Source of the DNA: Clostridiales bacterium
Lineage (GTDB): Bacteria; Bacillota; Clostridia; Lachnospirales; Lachnospiraceae
Direction of reading: 5' to 3'
Assembly: GCA_018374355.1 (NCBI GenBank)
Contig: JAHAFI010000025.1
Coordinates: 1-48,771, forward strand
Length of the DNA stretch: 48,771 bases
Shown here: piece by piece, positions 39,426-48,482 of the stretch
How positions within the stretch are numbered: position 1 is the stretch's first letter
Layout: each line of letters starts with the position of its first letter
Notes under the pieces: model-generated
What the model saw: only the letters and a program-made list of their open reading frames with translations
What the model was told of the DNA's origin: nothing
Databases searched by the model: none
Position numbers and translations under genes: made by a program

Positions 39426-40850
39426 TTATGATTCAAAATCAAAATATGTATTCTTATCCGATTTTGCATACTGTATCTGCGGTATAATCAGCATTACTGC
39501 AATAGCAATAATCGCACCCGGAAGTCCCATTGCTTTTAGCAAGGAAGAAATAGCCAGCCATACTGTAGAAAAATCTGTTGTTCCGTGCCATCCGCCATAA
39601 GGAACCAATTCTACCAAAGCCACCGTTACCGCCCCCAAAAGAACCTGTATCACTCCGCAGATAAAAGGAATGATCATCGCTGCTTTTACTCCGCCTCTTT
39701 TATTTGCAAACAATGCAATCGTTGCATTGTCAAAAAATACCGTCGTGAATCCCATAATCATAATGACCGGGGAATGAAATACCAACAAACCTAAAATCGC
39801 AAGAATTTCCCCAATCATTCCACAAAGAAAACCGATAGTAACTGCATTTCCCGGTGCATAGCCAAAAGCAACCGCACAGTCTACTGCCGGAATTGCTCCC
39901 GGAAGCAGTTTTTCTGATATCCCCTTAAATGATTCTGTTAGTTCACCTACAAACATTTTCACTCCCATGTTCAAAATCTGGAGATATACAGTAAAGTACA
40001 GGGACTGAATGAATATGTAAATCGGAAAAGATGTATCTTCTCCAAATCCGCTGTCAATCTGTCTCAAAAAATCTTCACCAAGCAGCGCCATGATTGCTCC
40101 GAAAAAAATTACCATCAGCACACAGGTAGCCACTAAACTATCGCTAAAAATCTTGAGAAATCCCGGAAGCTTCATATTTTCCACGGAATTTTCTTTCTTC
40201 CCAAACAGATGGCCTGTTTTGTCTGCTGCCCAGACAGCAAACATCTGCTGATGACCGATTGCAAATTTTGCTTTTCCGTCTGTCAGATTCATACAGGGTT
40301 CCACAGTCAGATTAGAACTTACCGCCTGATAAGTGCCTACCAGCATTCCTACCAGAACCGCTCCGCGGATATCCCGCAGCTCCGGAACAAACAAAAATAC
40401 GATCCATGTTACCGTAGTTGCCTGCTGCACCATAATGTGCCCCGTCAAAAGTAATGTACGCAGTTTTGTCCATTTCCTGAAAATCAGCAATACAATGTTC
40501 CAGAGAAACGCGATCAGTAAGGAAGTCATTGCCCATGCTGCACTGGATCCAATGCTTTCCAGAGCCTCATTTGCCGCATTCAGTCCAAAATAAGGATCAA
40601 TTACGACCGCATTTAAATGAAATTTTTCATTTAGTCCTGTAAGGATCGGGCGAAAAGTTGTCACCAGACCGGAAGCCCCCACCATCAGAATCAGATAGCC
40701 TACTACTGCTTTGAAAAAACCGCCTATGGTTTCGTACCATTTTTTCTTCTGGAGAATATACCCCAGAAGAACAATCAAACCTACAAACAGTTCTGCTCTT
40801 GTCAAAATATTGTTGGTCAAAAAATCAAACATGAAATTCAAAGCTTCCAT
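39426..40850 (-). CDS. ulaA: UlaA-family ascorbate-type PTS IIC / permease
   Basis: A 474-residue membrane protein of the UlaA (PTS ascorbate IIC) family with about eleven helices. FMFDFLTNNILTRAELFVGLIVLLGYILQKK, then GHIMVQQATTVTWI, AIGHQQMFAVW and DNATIALFANKRGGVKAA are characteristic. In the classical system UlaA needs the soluble IIB (UlaB) and IIA (UlaC), which phosphorylate the sugar on entry. Neither is encoded in this locus. Instead its start overlaps the end of an FGGY kinase gene by 26 bases. It may thus take up free ascorbate or a related sugar acid, or borrow IIA/IIB from elsewhere. Confidence 0.92.
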   Translation of the reverse strand: MEALNFMFDFLTNNILTRAELFVGLIVLLGYILQKKKWYETIGGFFKAVVGYLILMVGASGLVTTFRPILTGLNEKFHLNAVVIDPYFGLNAANEALESIGSSAAWAMTSLLIAFLWNIVLLIFRKWTKLRTLLLTGHIMVQQATTVTWIVFLFVPELRDIRGAVLVGMLVGTYQAVSSNLTVEPCMNLTDGKAKFAIGHQQMFAVWAADKTGHLFGKKENSVENMKLPGFLKIFSDSLVATCVLMVIFFGAIMALLGEDFLRQIDSGFGEDTSFPIYIFIQSLYFTVYLQILNMGVKMFVGELTESFKGISEKLLPGAIPAVDCAVAFGYAPGNAVTIGFLCGMIGEILAILGLLVFHSPVIMIMGFTTVFFDNATIALFANKRGGVKAAMIIPFICGVIQVLLGAVTVALVELVPYGGWHGTTDFSTVWLAISSLLKAMGLPGAIIAIAVMLIIPQIQYAKSDKNTYFDFES

Positions 40851-42324
40851 CTTTCCTTACCCCTCCCCATATCTTTTTATAAATTCTGTTCATCTGCGCC
40901 CTTCCCTTTTCATATTTCAAAATGTTTTCTTCCTGTGGAAGATAAACTTTCACACTATTGCTTTTACCGATTTCATCAAACGCTGCTTCTACCGACGGAT
41001 AGAGACCCAGTGCTTCTGCCGCTACCATCAGCGCTCCTCTTGCAGTTGCATCTGCTTTTCCGCGGCGGATAATCTTTGTGCCATATACATTGCACTGGAT
41101 TTCATTAAACGGTTCACTGTTGGTAAGTCCTCCGTTAATATAAATATCTGAGATTTCCAAATACTTTTTCATTGTTTCTATACCATTTCCGATTTCAAAA
41201 CAAATACCTTCCAGCAGACTTCTCAGCATATCCTCCTTCGTAGTTGCCAATGTCACGTTGGCAAAAATACCTTTTGCCAGATTGTTCCAGTCCGGTGTGG
41301 ATCTTCCCTGAAAGTAAGGAACACATAAGCATCCATTGGCTCCTACCGGTGTTGCTGCAATTGCTTCATTGATTTCACTATAACTGCTTTCTTCATAAAA
41401 TTCCCGTCTGAACCAGTCAAAGGCTGAACAGCAGGTTAACACACTGGATTCCAGAACATATTGACCTTTTACTGAAGAAAAATTACAGATAACATCCTGT
41501 TCCAGATTTTCCGGCACTTCATTTGTTGCTGTGATTAAAAATCCGCCTGTTCCGGCAGTTACTGATAATGCGCCTTTTTTGACAACGCCCTGTCCAATCG
41601 CACCGCACTGCTGATCGCCGCCTGCAGTAATAACAGGAATTCCTTCCGGACATCCGGTTATTTCCGCAATTTCTCTTGTCAGTGTTCCGCATATACTTCC
41701 GGGTTCCACCAGATCGCACAGCTTTTCTCTCTCTACACGGAATATTTCCAAAAGCTCAGGATCCCATTGATGGGTGTGGATGTTCATCAGTAAAGACCGG
41801 CTTCCATATGTATAATCTGTGCAGAGATTTCCGGTCATTAAATAGATGAGATAATCCGGAATCACCATAAATTTATATGTCTTTTCATAAATTTCCGGAC
41901 GGTTTTCCCTGATCCATGTCATTTTACTTGCCGAAAATACAGGATTTACTCTTGAACCGCACAGTGAAAACACCTTGTCATTTTGTGAGTTTAATTTCTC
42001 ACAGATTTCATTTGTCCTTTTATCCTGCCACATAATTGCATTACATAAAGGACGTAAGGATTTATCCACCGGAATTACCGAAGAACGCTGTGACGTAATT
42101 GTCATTGCGTCAATCTTCCATCCTTTCTCTTTTGCCTTTTCGGAAACTTCTTTCATTATTTTATATAATGCATTTTCCCAATCAGAAGGATTCTGTTCAA
42201 CCCAACTGTTTTCCATATAAGTGACATTGTAAAGATTTTGTTTTTCTGTTAAAAGCTGCCCTTGATGGGTAAACAAAATTCCACGCATACTGGATGTTCC
42301 AACATCTATAACCAGAATGTTCAT
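40825..42324 (-). CDS. FGGY-family carbohydrate kinase
   Basis: A 499-residue sugar kinase. The N-terminal phosphate-1 loop reads VIDVGTSSMRGILF, WEQ-like AIMWQDKRT is the FGGY-family substrate region, TAGGDQQCGAIGQG and TAGTGGF form the ATPase core, and YINGGLTNSEPFNEIQ is the adenosine motif. Family members phosphorylate xylulose, ribulose, gluconate, glycerol, AI-2 and others. It is the first gene of the kinase-ulaA transcript and has its own promoter and SorC-type operator. Since the neighbours act on ascorbate 6-phosphate and L-pentulose 5-phosphates, the substrate may be ascorbate, 3-keto-L-gulonate or L-xylulose. Sequence alone does not decide. Confidence 0.88.
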   Translation of the reverse strand: MNILVIDVGTSSMRGILFTHQGQLLTEKQNLYNVTYMENSWVEQNPSDWENALYKIMKEVSEKAKEKGWKIDAMTITSQRSSVIPVDKSLRPLCNAIMWQDKRTNEICEKLNSQNDKVFSLCGSRVNPVFSASKMTWIRENRPEIYEKTYKFMVIPDYLIYLMTGNLCTDYTYGSRSLLMNIHTHQWDPELLEIFRVEREKLCDLVEPGSICGTLTREIAEITGCPEGIPVITAGGDQQCGAIGQGVVKKGALSVTAGTGGFLITATNEVPENLEQDVICNFSSVKGQYVLESSVLTCCSAFDWFRREFYEESSYSEINEAIAATPVGANGCLCVPYFQGRSTPDWNNLAKGIFANVTLATTKEDMLRSLLEGICFEIGNGIETMKKYLEISDIYINGGLTNSEPFNEIQCNVYGTKIIRRGKADATARGALMVAAEALGLYPSVEAAFDEIGKSNSVKVYLPQEENILKYEKGRAQMNRIYKKIWGGVRKDGSFEFHV

Positions 42325-42439
42325 ACCCTTCTCCTTTTCCTGTGAAATTTAATAAGTTTTCGTTTCGTTGATTTTTGCCAATACTACCCGGGATTTATAT
42401 TTTCTTATGTTTTGTCTTTGCTGCTTTCCTTATGATTGT

Positions 42440-42498
42440 ACAGTATCATATCTTATTAATATTTTCAACTTTTTCTCAGCAGTTGCACATTTGTTCAA
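42440..42498 (-). promoter_or_regulatory. Promoter and SorC-type operator of the kinase-ulaA operon
   Basis: On the minus strand: operator TTGCACATTTGTTCAA (42483-42498), -35 TTGAAA (42463-42468), a 17-base spacer and -10 TACTGT (42440-42445). The operator-to--35 distance (25 bases, centre to centre) equals that at ulaE. Confidence 0.65.
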
Positions 42499-42512
42499 TT
42501 TTGAGTAAATCA

Positions 42513-42553
42513 TCAAAAAAAAGAGGTTCACCAGTTAACCTGATGAACCTCTT
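42513..42553 (-). terminator. Terminator of ppdK
   Basis: On the minus strand AAGAGGTTCA and TGAACCTCTT pair, with a short inner CAG/CTG stem, followed by eight T. It lies 59 bases after the ppdK stop. Confidence 0.85.
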
Positions 42554-42611
42554 CAAACTCAAAATCTCTTGATTTTAAGCCATTTTTTTAATTGTTTTGC
42601 ATATGCAGCTA

Positions 42612-45236
42612 TTATTTGTTGTTGATAGCTGCCTGTGCTGCTGCCAGTCTAGCGATCGGCACACGGAATGGTGAGCAGGAAACGTAGTTCAGACCAACTT
42701 TGTGGCAGAATTCTACGGAAGACGGATCTCCGCCATGCTCTCCACAGATACCCAGTTTCAGAGTCGGGTTAGTGGAACGGCCTTTTTTAGCTGCCATTTC
42801 TACTAACTGACCTACACCAGTCTGATCCAGTTTTGCAAATGGGTCAGATTCATAGATCTTGCTGCTGTAGTAAGAACCTAAGAATTTACCAGCGTCATCA
42901 CGGGAGAATCCGAATGTCATCTGTGTCAGGTCGTTTGTTCCGAAGGAGAAGAACTCAGCTTCTTCTGCGATCTGATCTGCTGTCAGAGCTGCACGAGGAA
43001 TCTCGATCATGGTTCCTACATGGTAGTTGATGTATTCACCTTTCTCTTTCATAACTTCCTCAGCAGTAGCGATAACAACGTCTTTTACGTATTTCAGCTC
43101 TTTCTTTTCTCCAACCAGAGGAATCATGATTTCAGGAACGATATCATATCCCATCTCGTCTTTTACTTCGATAGCAGCTTCCATGATAGCTCTTGTCTGC
43201 ATCTTAGCGATTTCCGGATAAGTAACAGCCAGACGGCATCCACGGTGACCCATCATCGGGTTGAACTCGTGCAGATCGTCACATTTAGCTTTTACTTCTT
43301 CAACAGTCAGACCCATGTCTGCAGCCAGTGCTTTAATGTCTTCTTCATCAGTCGGTACGAACTCATGAAGCGGCGGATCCAGATAACGAACGGTCATCGG
43401 ACGTCCTCTCAGAGCTTTGTACATAGCTTTGAAGTCAGCTTTCTGGAACGGAATCAGTTCGTTCAGAGCAGCTTCTCTTGCTTCTACTGTATCGGACAGG
43501 ATCATCTTACGGATCTTAGGAATACGGTCAGCTTCGAAGAACATATGCTCTGTACGGCACAGACCGATACCTTCAGCACCCAGTTTTACTGCGTTTTCTG
43601 TATCAGCCGGAGTATCAGCGTTTGTACGAACCTGCAGTTTACGGAACTGGTCAGCCCATCTCATGATACGGCCAAAGTTTCCGCCAACAGATGCTTCTTC
43701 TGTCTGGATGTCACCTTTGTAGATTTTACCTGTTGTTCCGTCCAGAGATACATAATCTCCTTCTTTGAAGGTATATCCACCCAGTGTGAACCATTTTTCT
43801 TCTTCATTGATTTTGATTTCTCCACAACCGGATACACAGCATGTTCCCATACCACGTGCAACTACGGCTGCGTGAGATGTCATACCACCACGAACAGTCA
43901 GGATACCTTCGGATGCATGCATACCTTCGATATCTTCCGGAGATGTCTCCAGACGAACCAGGATAACTCTTTCACCAGCTTCGTGAGCAGCTTTTGCTTC
44001 GTCAGCAGTAAAGTAAACTTTACCAGCAGCAGCTCCCGGAGATGCCGGCAGAGCGGAACCGATAACTTCGCCTGCTTTCAGAGCAGCAGCGTTGAATGTC
44101 GGATGCAGAAGCTGATCCAGAGATTTAGCTTCGATACGGCATACAGCTTCTTCCGGAGTGATCATTCCTTCGTCTACCAGATCACAAGCGATCTGAATAG
44201 CAGCCGGAGCTGTTCTCTTACCGTTACGTGTCTGCAGGAAGTACAGTTTTCCTTCCTGAATGGTGAATTCCATATCCTGCATGTCGCGGTAATGATTTTC
44301 CAGTTTCATAGCCAGTTCCATGAACTGTTTGTAGCATTTTGGCATATCTTCTTCCAGTTTGGTGATAGGCTGTGGTGTACGAACACCAGCAACTACGTCT
44401 TCACCCTGAGCGTTGATCAGGTATTCACCGTAGATACCTTTTTCACCGGTGGATGGGTTACGTGTAAATGCAACACCTGTACCGGAAGTCTCACCCATGT
44501 TACCAAATACCATGGCCTGAACGTTAACAGCAGTTCCCCAATCTCCCGGGATATCGTTCATACGACGGTATACAATAGCACGCGGGTTGTCCCAAGAACG
44601 GAATACAGCTTTTACTGCTCCCATCAACTGTTCCTTAGGATCCTGTGGGAATTCTTCTCCATCCATAGCTTCAGAATAAACTGCTTTAAATCTTGCAACC
44701 AGTTCTTTCAGATCGTCTACTGTCAGTTCTGTATCGAAGTGAACACCTTTTGCTTCTTTTACTTCATCAATGATTTTTTCGAAGAAGGACTTAGGAACTT
44801 CCATAACTACGTCAGAATACATCTGGATGAAACGTCTGTAAGAGTCATATGCAAATCTAGCATTTCCGGTCTTTTTAGCAAATCCTTCTACAGCGATGTC
44901 GTTCAGACCTAAGTTCAGGATTGTATCCATCATACCCGGCATAGATGCTCTTGCACCTGAACGAACAGATACCAGTAACGGATCTTCTGTGTCACCGAAT
45001 TTTTTGCCCTGAATAGCTTCCAGTTCTGTCAAAGCGTCAAAAATCTGATTCTGGATTTCAGCGGAGATTTTCTTTCCATTGTCATAATAGTCGGTACAAG
45101 CTTCAGTTGTAACAGTGAAACCCTGTGGGATCGGCAGACCAAGACTTGTCATCTCAGCTAAGTTAGCACCTTTTCCACCAAGAAGGTTTCTCATGTTGGC
45201 ATTTCCTTCACTAAATAAGTAAACCCATTTTGCCAT
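42612..45236 (-). CDS. ppdK: Pyruvate phosphate dikinase
   Basis: An 874-residue enzyme, full length for the family. It interconverts PEP + AMP + PPi and pyruvate + ATP + Pi. The N-terminal ATP-grasp part starts MAKWVYLFSEGNANMRNLLGGKG; the swivelling phosphohistidine is H455 in GGMTSHAAVVARGMG; the C-terminal PEP-binding barrel has GLCRTEHMFFE, MGHRGCRLA and FSFGTNDLTQMTFGFSRDD, with the C-terminal CGEHGGDP. It is monocistronic, with a near-consensus promoter and terminator, and lies next to a PPi-type phosphofructokinase, pointing to PPi-linked glycolysis. Codon use looks highly optimised, as for an abundant protein. Confidence 0.98.
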   Translation of the reverse strand: MAKWVYLFSEGNANMRNLLGGKGANLAEMTSLGLPIPQGFTVTTEACTDYYDNGKKISAEIQNQIFDALTELEAIQGKKFGDTEDPLLVSVRSGARASMPGMMDTILNLGLNDIAVEGFAKKTGNARFAYDSYRRFIQMYSDVVMEVPKSFFEKIIDEVKEAKGVHFDTELTVDDLKELVARFKAVYSEAMDGEEFPQDPKEQLMGAVKAVFRSWDNPRAIVYRRMNDIPGDWGTAVNVQAMVFGNMGETSGTGVAFTRNPSTGEKGIYGEYLINAQGEDVVAGVRTPQPITKLEEDMPKCYKQFMELAMKLENHYRDMQDMEFTIQEGKLYFLQTRNGKRTAPAAIQIACDLVDEGMITPEEAVCRIEAKSLDQLLHPTFNAAALKAGEVIGSALPASPGAAAGKVYFTADEAKAAHEAGERVILVRLETSPEDIEGMHASEGILTVRGGMTSHAAVVARGMGTCCVSGCGEIKINEEEKWFTLGGYTFKEGDYVSLDGTTGKIYKGDIQTEEASVGGNFGRIMRWADQFRKLQVRTNADTPADTENAVKLGAEGIGLCRTEHMFFEADRIPKIRKMILSDTVEAREAALNELIPFQKADFKAMYKALRGRPMTVRYLDPPLHEFVPTDEEDIKALAADMGLTVEEVKAKCDDLHEFNPMMGHRGCRLAVTYPEIAKMQTRAIMEAAIEVKDEMGYDIVPEIMIPLVGEKKELKYVKDVVIATAEEVMKEKGEYINYHVGTMIEIPRAALTADQIAEEAEFFSFGTNDLTQMTFGFSRDDAGKFLGSYYSSKIYESDPFAKLDQTGVGQLVEMAAKKGRSTNPTLKLGICGEHGGDPSSVEFCHKVGLNYVSCSPFRVPIARLAAAQAAINNK

Positions 45237-45340
45237 TTTCTTATTTCCTCCTAAAAAGTGTAATTTGTTTCAAAGCTATCTCCTGCCCAGGAAAGAGGCA
45301 GGGGATACCCCACTCGTGCGCAAGGCACTCGTATATCATG

Positions 45341-45369
45341 ATTGTAAACAAAATCGCAAATATAGTCAA
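45341..45369 (-). promoter_or_regulatory. Sigma-A promoter of ppdK
   Basis: On the minus strand: TTGACT (45364-45369), a 17-base spacer, TACAAT (45341-45346). The leader of about 97 bases contains a CCTGCC/GGCAGG hairpin near 45281-45302. Confidence 0.8.
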
Positions 45370-45382
45370 GAGTATTCAATAA

Positions 45383-45426
45383 AAAAAGGAAAAAATGGAG
45401 ATACAATCCCCCATTTTTTCCTTTTT
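45383..45426 (-). terminator. Terminator of pfp
   Basis: AAAAAGGAAAAAATGG and its exact complement flank a 12-base loop five bases after the pfp stop. Confidence 0.85.
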
Positions 45427-45431
45427 AGCTG

Positions 45432-46679
45432 TTATTTATCGAAATTCAGCACCAAATGTCTCGGCAGACCATTTACCATGATCGGCTGGTAATCTCCCTG
45501 AATCAATGGTTTTACATAGTCCACAAAATCCTCGGTTACGTAGTTTCCTTCTTCGTTCATCCACTCTCTCGGCACCAGTTTTTCTTCATTTGCAATCCGG
45601 TGTACATCGTAGATTCCTGCGGAAGCCATGTAAGGATCATCGGAGATACGGTCGATAACTACCATGTTTCCGTTGTAGCCTTCGTCAGCCGCCTTCACTG
45701 CTGCGCCGCCTACCATGAACGCTTCATCAATATCCACACGGGATGCCATATGGGAAGCACTTCTCTGCAGGGTGGAGAACTCTACGCTTCTGGTCTTGCA
45801 GCCAATCTCAGCCCCAAGGAATGCAGCCAGATAAGCAGCCGTTCCCTGTAACTGTTTGTGGCCGAATGCGTCCACATAATCCCCGCCGCCGGACAGCTCA
45901 CATACATAACGGCCGTCTGCCAGTTTGATTCCTTCGGAGACAGCAATCACGATGGAACTCTTCTTCTGCAGGATTTCTTTTACTTTTGCCAAAAATGCGT
46001 CGACATCGAAAGGAACTTCCGGAAGATAGATCAGATCCGGTCCTTCACATTCTTCTGTCTTTGCCAGAGCGGTTGCGCCTGTCAGCCAGCCGGCATTTCG
46101 TCCCATCACTTCGATTACTGTGATCATCTCTTTTTTATAGGTGAGTCCCAGCGCATCGCGGATGATTTCTTTTGTGGATGCGGCAATATATTTTGCAGCG
46201 CTTCCGAAACCGGGAGTGTGGTCGGTAAGAGCCAGATCGTTATCAATGGTTTTCGGTACTCCAAGGAATTTCTGCTGGTGGCCTTTCACGATGGCGTAAT
46301 CAGACAGCTTTTTGATGGTATCCATGGAGTCATTTCCTCCGATATAGATAAAGGAATCGATTTCCAGTTTATCAAGAATTTCAAAAATCTTATCGTAGAT
46401 TTCCATGTTTTCGTGGATTTCCGGCAGTTTGAAACGGCAGGAGCCAAGAAAAGCAGATGGCGTTCTCTTCAGAAGCTCAATATCCAGATCGGAATGAATC
46501 TGTGTGGACATATCCACATACTGTTCGTCCAGCAGTCCCTGAATTCCGTGAAGCATACCGTATACTTTGTGGAATCCACGTTCAATGGCATTTTTATATA
46601 CGCCGGCCAGACTGGAATTGATTACCGATGTGGGGCCTCCTGACTGTCCTACAATAATATTTCTTTTTTTCGTTTCCAT
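45432..46679 (-). CDS. pfp: PPi-dependent 6-phosphofructokinase
   Basis: A 415-residue phosphofructokinase. The phosphate-donor motifs point to pyrophosphate rather than ATP: GGND (114-117) puts Asp where ATP enzymes have Gly, and PKTIDND (142-148) puts Lys where they have Gly. IIVGQSGGPTSVIN, EVMGRNAGWL and SEFSTLQR-like VEFSTLQRSASHMASR complete the active site. It interconverts fructose 6-phosphate and fructose 1,6-bisphosphate with PPi/Pi. It has its own promoter and terminator and is in the same orientation as ppdK. Confidence 0.95.
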   Translation of the reverse strand: METKKRNIIVGQSGGPTSVINSSLAGVYKNAIERGFHKVYGMLHGIQGLLDEQYVDMSTQIHSDLDIELLKRTPSAFLGSCRFKLPEIHENMEIYDKIFEILDKLEIDSFIYIGGNDSMDTIKKLSDYAIVKGHQQKFLGVPKTIDNDLALTDHTPGFGSAAKYIAASTKEIIRDALGLTYKKEMITVIEVMGRNAGWLTGATALAKTEECEGPDLIYLPEVPFDVDAFLAKVKEILQKKSSIVIAVSEGIKLADGRYVCELSGGGDYVDAFGHKQLQGTAAYLAAFLGAEIGCKTRSVEFSTLQRSASHMASRVDIDEAFMVGGAAVKAADEGYNGNMVVIDRISDDPYMASAGIYDVHRIANEEKLVPREWMNEEGNYVTEDFVDYVKPLIQGDYQPIMVNGLPRHLVLNFDK

Positions 46680-46737
46680 TTTTTTCTCCTCCTCGTTGAA
46701 AATGTTCTGTCACGTGGTCTTTTGTAAGCTAATCGTC

Positions 46738-46766
46738 ATTATAGCAAATCTCTGCCGTTTTTGCAA
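46738..46766 (-). promoter_or_regulatory. Sigma-A promoter of pfp
   Basis: On the minus strand: TTGCAA (46761-46766), a 17-base spacer, TATAAT (46738-46743). Confidence 0.8.
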
Positions 46767-46859
46767 GCTTGTCTTGTTGTTTTTGTATAGTTCTATCTTT
46801 TTTTCAAATATTTTTTATGTCACTTGCACAATTTATTTTTTTATTCTTGCTCATTTTTG

Positions 46860-46888
46860 TTGACGTTTTCACTAAAACAGAGTATTCT
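46860..46888 (+). promoter_or_regulatory. Sigma-A promoter of the DUF308-like gene
   Basis: TTGACG (46860-46865), a 17-base spacer and TATTCT (46883-46888). Confidence 0.7.
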
Positions 46889-46912
46889 TTTTATGAATAC
46901 AGGCAACTGTTC

Positions 46913-46945
46913 CGACAGTTGCAAATACGTAACTGTTCAGTTACG
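46913..46945 (+). promoter_or_regulatory. Tandem leader hairpins including GTAACTGTTCAG
   Basis: CAACTG/CAGTTG is followed by the palindrome CGTAACTGTTCAGTTACG (46928-46945). Both lie between the promoter and the ribosome binding site, so they are part of the mRNA leader. Confidence 0.55.
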
Positions 46946-46977
46946 CAAATACACATACGAAAGCTGAGGTGTGACTA

Positions 46978-47610
46978 TTGGGTAAAAAAAGAAAGAATGC
47001 ATCTCTTTCGTCACTTTCCGGTTATATCAGTTGGCTTCTGGCCGTGCTCTGGCTGCTTTTGGGACTGTTTTTTGCAATCTGGCCCTCCTTTTCCTCCGGA
47101 TTTCTCTGTTTTCTGGTAGCCTTTCTGCTGACAGCCTGCGGAGCTGTCACTTTTTTGTGGAACTGCCGAAAGCTGACCCGACAGACGGATTATCCCTATT
47201 CCATAGAGTTATCTGCTGTTTTTGTGGCAGTGGGAGTCTGGATTTTTCTCAATTCCAAAACTTTCCTGTCCATGGTTCCTATTTTATGCGGAGTTCTGCT
47301 TTTCATTCATGGACTGGTGGACGGACTGAAAGCTTGGAAGCTGAACCAGCGGAAACAGGAATTTTGGTGGACTGCCCTGATTGCAGGTGGAATTCTCCTG
47401 ATTCTGGCTGTGGTTCTGTTTTTCAACCCCTTTAAAGCCATGGCATCTACCCTGCGCTTTGCAGGTATTGCCTTGATTTTCAACGGACTGGCAGATATCT
47501 GGCTGTGCTTCTGTCTCTCCTTTGCCGGAAAGCATTCTCTGCGGGAGGAAGCCTTTAAGATTGAAGAAAATGTAAAAGAAGCATCCCCGGAAGACGAAGA
47601 CGAGCTGTGA
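46978..47610 (+). CDS. DUF308/HdeD-like membrane protein
   Basis: A 210-residue membrane protein with about six hydrophobic segments arranged in pairs, resembling the DUF308 (HdeD-like) family. The start is a TTG at 46978, six bases after GAGGTG. The N-terminus is strongly basic (MGKKRKN) and the C-terminal tail is acidic (EEAFKIEENVKEASPEDEDEL). IPILCGVLLFIHGLVDGLKAWK-like and RFAGIALIFNGLADIW-like stretches are the repeated family unit. Function is unknown; HdeD is linked to acid resistance in E. coli. It lies 57 bases before the Cys/His-repeat gene and may share its transcript. Confidence 0.8.
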   Translation: MGKKRKNASLSSLSGYISWLLAVLWLLLGLFFAIWPSFSSGFLCFLVAFLLTACGAVTFLWNCRKLTRQTDYPYSIELSAVFVAVGVWIFLNSKTFLSMVPILCGVLLFIHGLVDGLKAWKLNQRKQEFWWTALIAGGILLILAVVLFFNPFKAMASTLRFAGIALIFNGLADIWLCFCLSFAGKHSLREEAFKIEENVKEASPEDEDEL

Positions 47611-47667
47611 CCATTGGATTTTTTCCGGGCAGCGCCCTTTCAAAATTACAAGAAATGAGGACAAGAC

Positions 47668-48441
47668 ATGAAAGAAACCATCTATACGATCCCGTTAAAT
47701 GACGCTTTTAAAGCAGAGGATGAATGTCCCTTCTGCTATCTGGAAAGAGAAGCGGAACAGCACGCTCTGGAATTTATTCTGGGAAACGGTGCCTCTTATA
47801 TGGAGGATGATATCCGCATGGAAACTGACAAAATCGGTTTCTGCCGCCACCATTACAAAATGATGTACGACTACGGCAACCGTCTGGGCTCCGGTCTGAT
47901 TCTCAGTACCCATCTGAAAAAGCTGAATCAGGAAATGACGGAACAGATGAAAGCATTTACTTCCGGAAAATCTTCCTTTATGGGACGGATGAAAAAAACG
48001 GAATTGAATCCCGACCTGCCTGAAACAGCACTGGGACAGTGGATCAAACAGAAAGAGGACAGTTGTTATGTGTGCGACCATTTCCATTCCAACTATCAGC
48101 GCTATCTGGATACCTTCTTCTATATGTACAAAAACAGCAGTGAATTTGTGGAGCTTTTTAAAAACAGCAAGGGCTTCTGTCTCCATCACTTTAAAGATCT
48201 GGTGGAAGTGGGCGAGAAGAAATTGAACGATAAGCAGAAATCGGAATTCTATCCGGTTTTATTTGATCTGATGGAAAAGAATATGAAACGTCTGCAGGAG
48301 GAGGTATCATGGTTCTGCGATAAGCAGGATTACCTTAACCGGGACAAGGACTGGGGAAATTCCCGGGACAGCGTCCAGCGGGCTATGCAGAAGCTGGGTG
48401 GCGGGTATCCGGCTGATCCGGTGTTTAAGATTGATTATTGA
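47668..48441 (+). CDS. Cys/His-repeat cytosolic protein (DUF6062-like)
   Basis: A 257-residue soluble protein found, as far as I recall, in Clostridia and of unknown function. It has two copies of one metal-site-like pattern: C20-x2-C23 ... C59-x-H61-H62 (ECPFCYLE, FCRHHYK) and C133-x2-C136 ... C171-x-H173-H174 (SCYVCDHF, FCLHHFK). The distance between the two parts is 35 residues in the first copy and 34 in the second. This points to an internal duplication with two zinc- or iron-type sites. No enzyme motif is visible. The ribosome binding site is weak (GAAATGAGGAC). Confidence 0.75.
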   Translation: MKETIYTIPLNDAFKAEDECPFCYLEREAEQHALEFILGNGASYMEDDIRMETDKIGFCRHHYKMMYDYGNRLGSGLILSTHLKKLNQEMTEQMKAFTSGKSSFMGRMKKTELNPDLPETALGQWIKQKEDSCYVCDHFHSNYQRYLDTFFYMYKNSSEFVELFKNSKGFCLHHFKDLVEVGEKKLNDKQKSEFYPVLFDLMEKNMKRLQEEVSWFCDKQDYLNRDKDWGNSRDSVQRAMQKLGGGYPADPVFKIDY

Positions 48442-48482
48442 TTTTTCCAATGAGCACTTCTTGATTTACGGATAAAATTAAT

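Noticed and set aside
43020..44912. A 630-codon open frame antisense to ppdK
   Set aside because: It mirrors ppdK exactly, is rich in Ser, Phe and Cys as expected of an antisense shadow of a highly expressed gene, and has no ribosome binding site.
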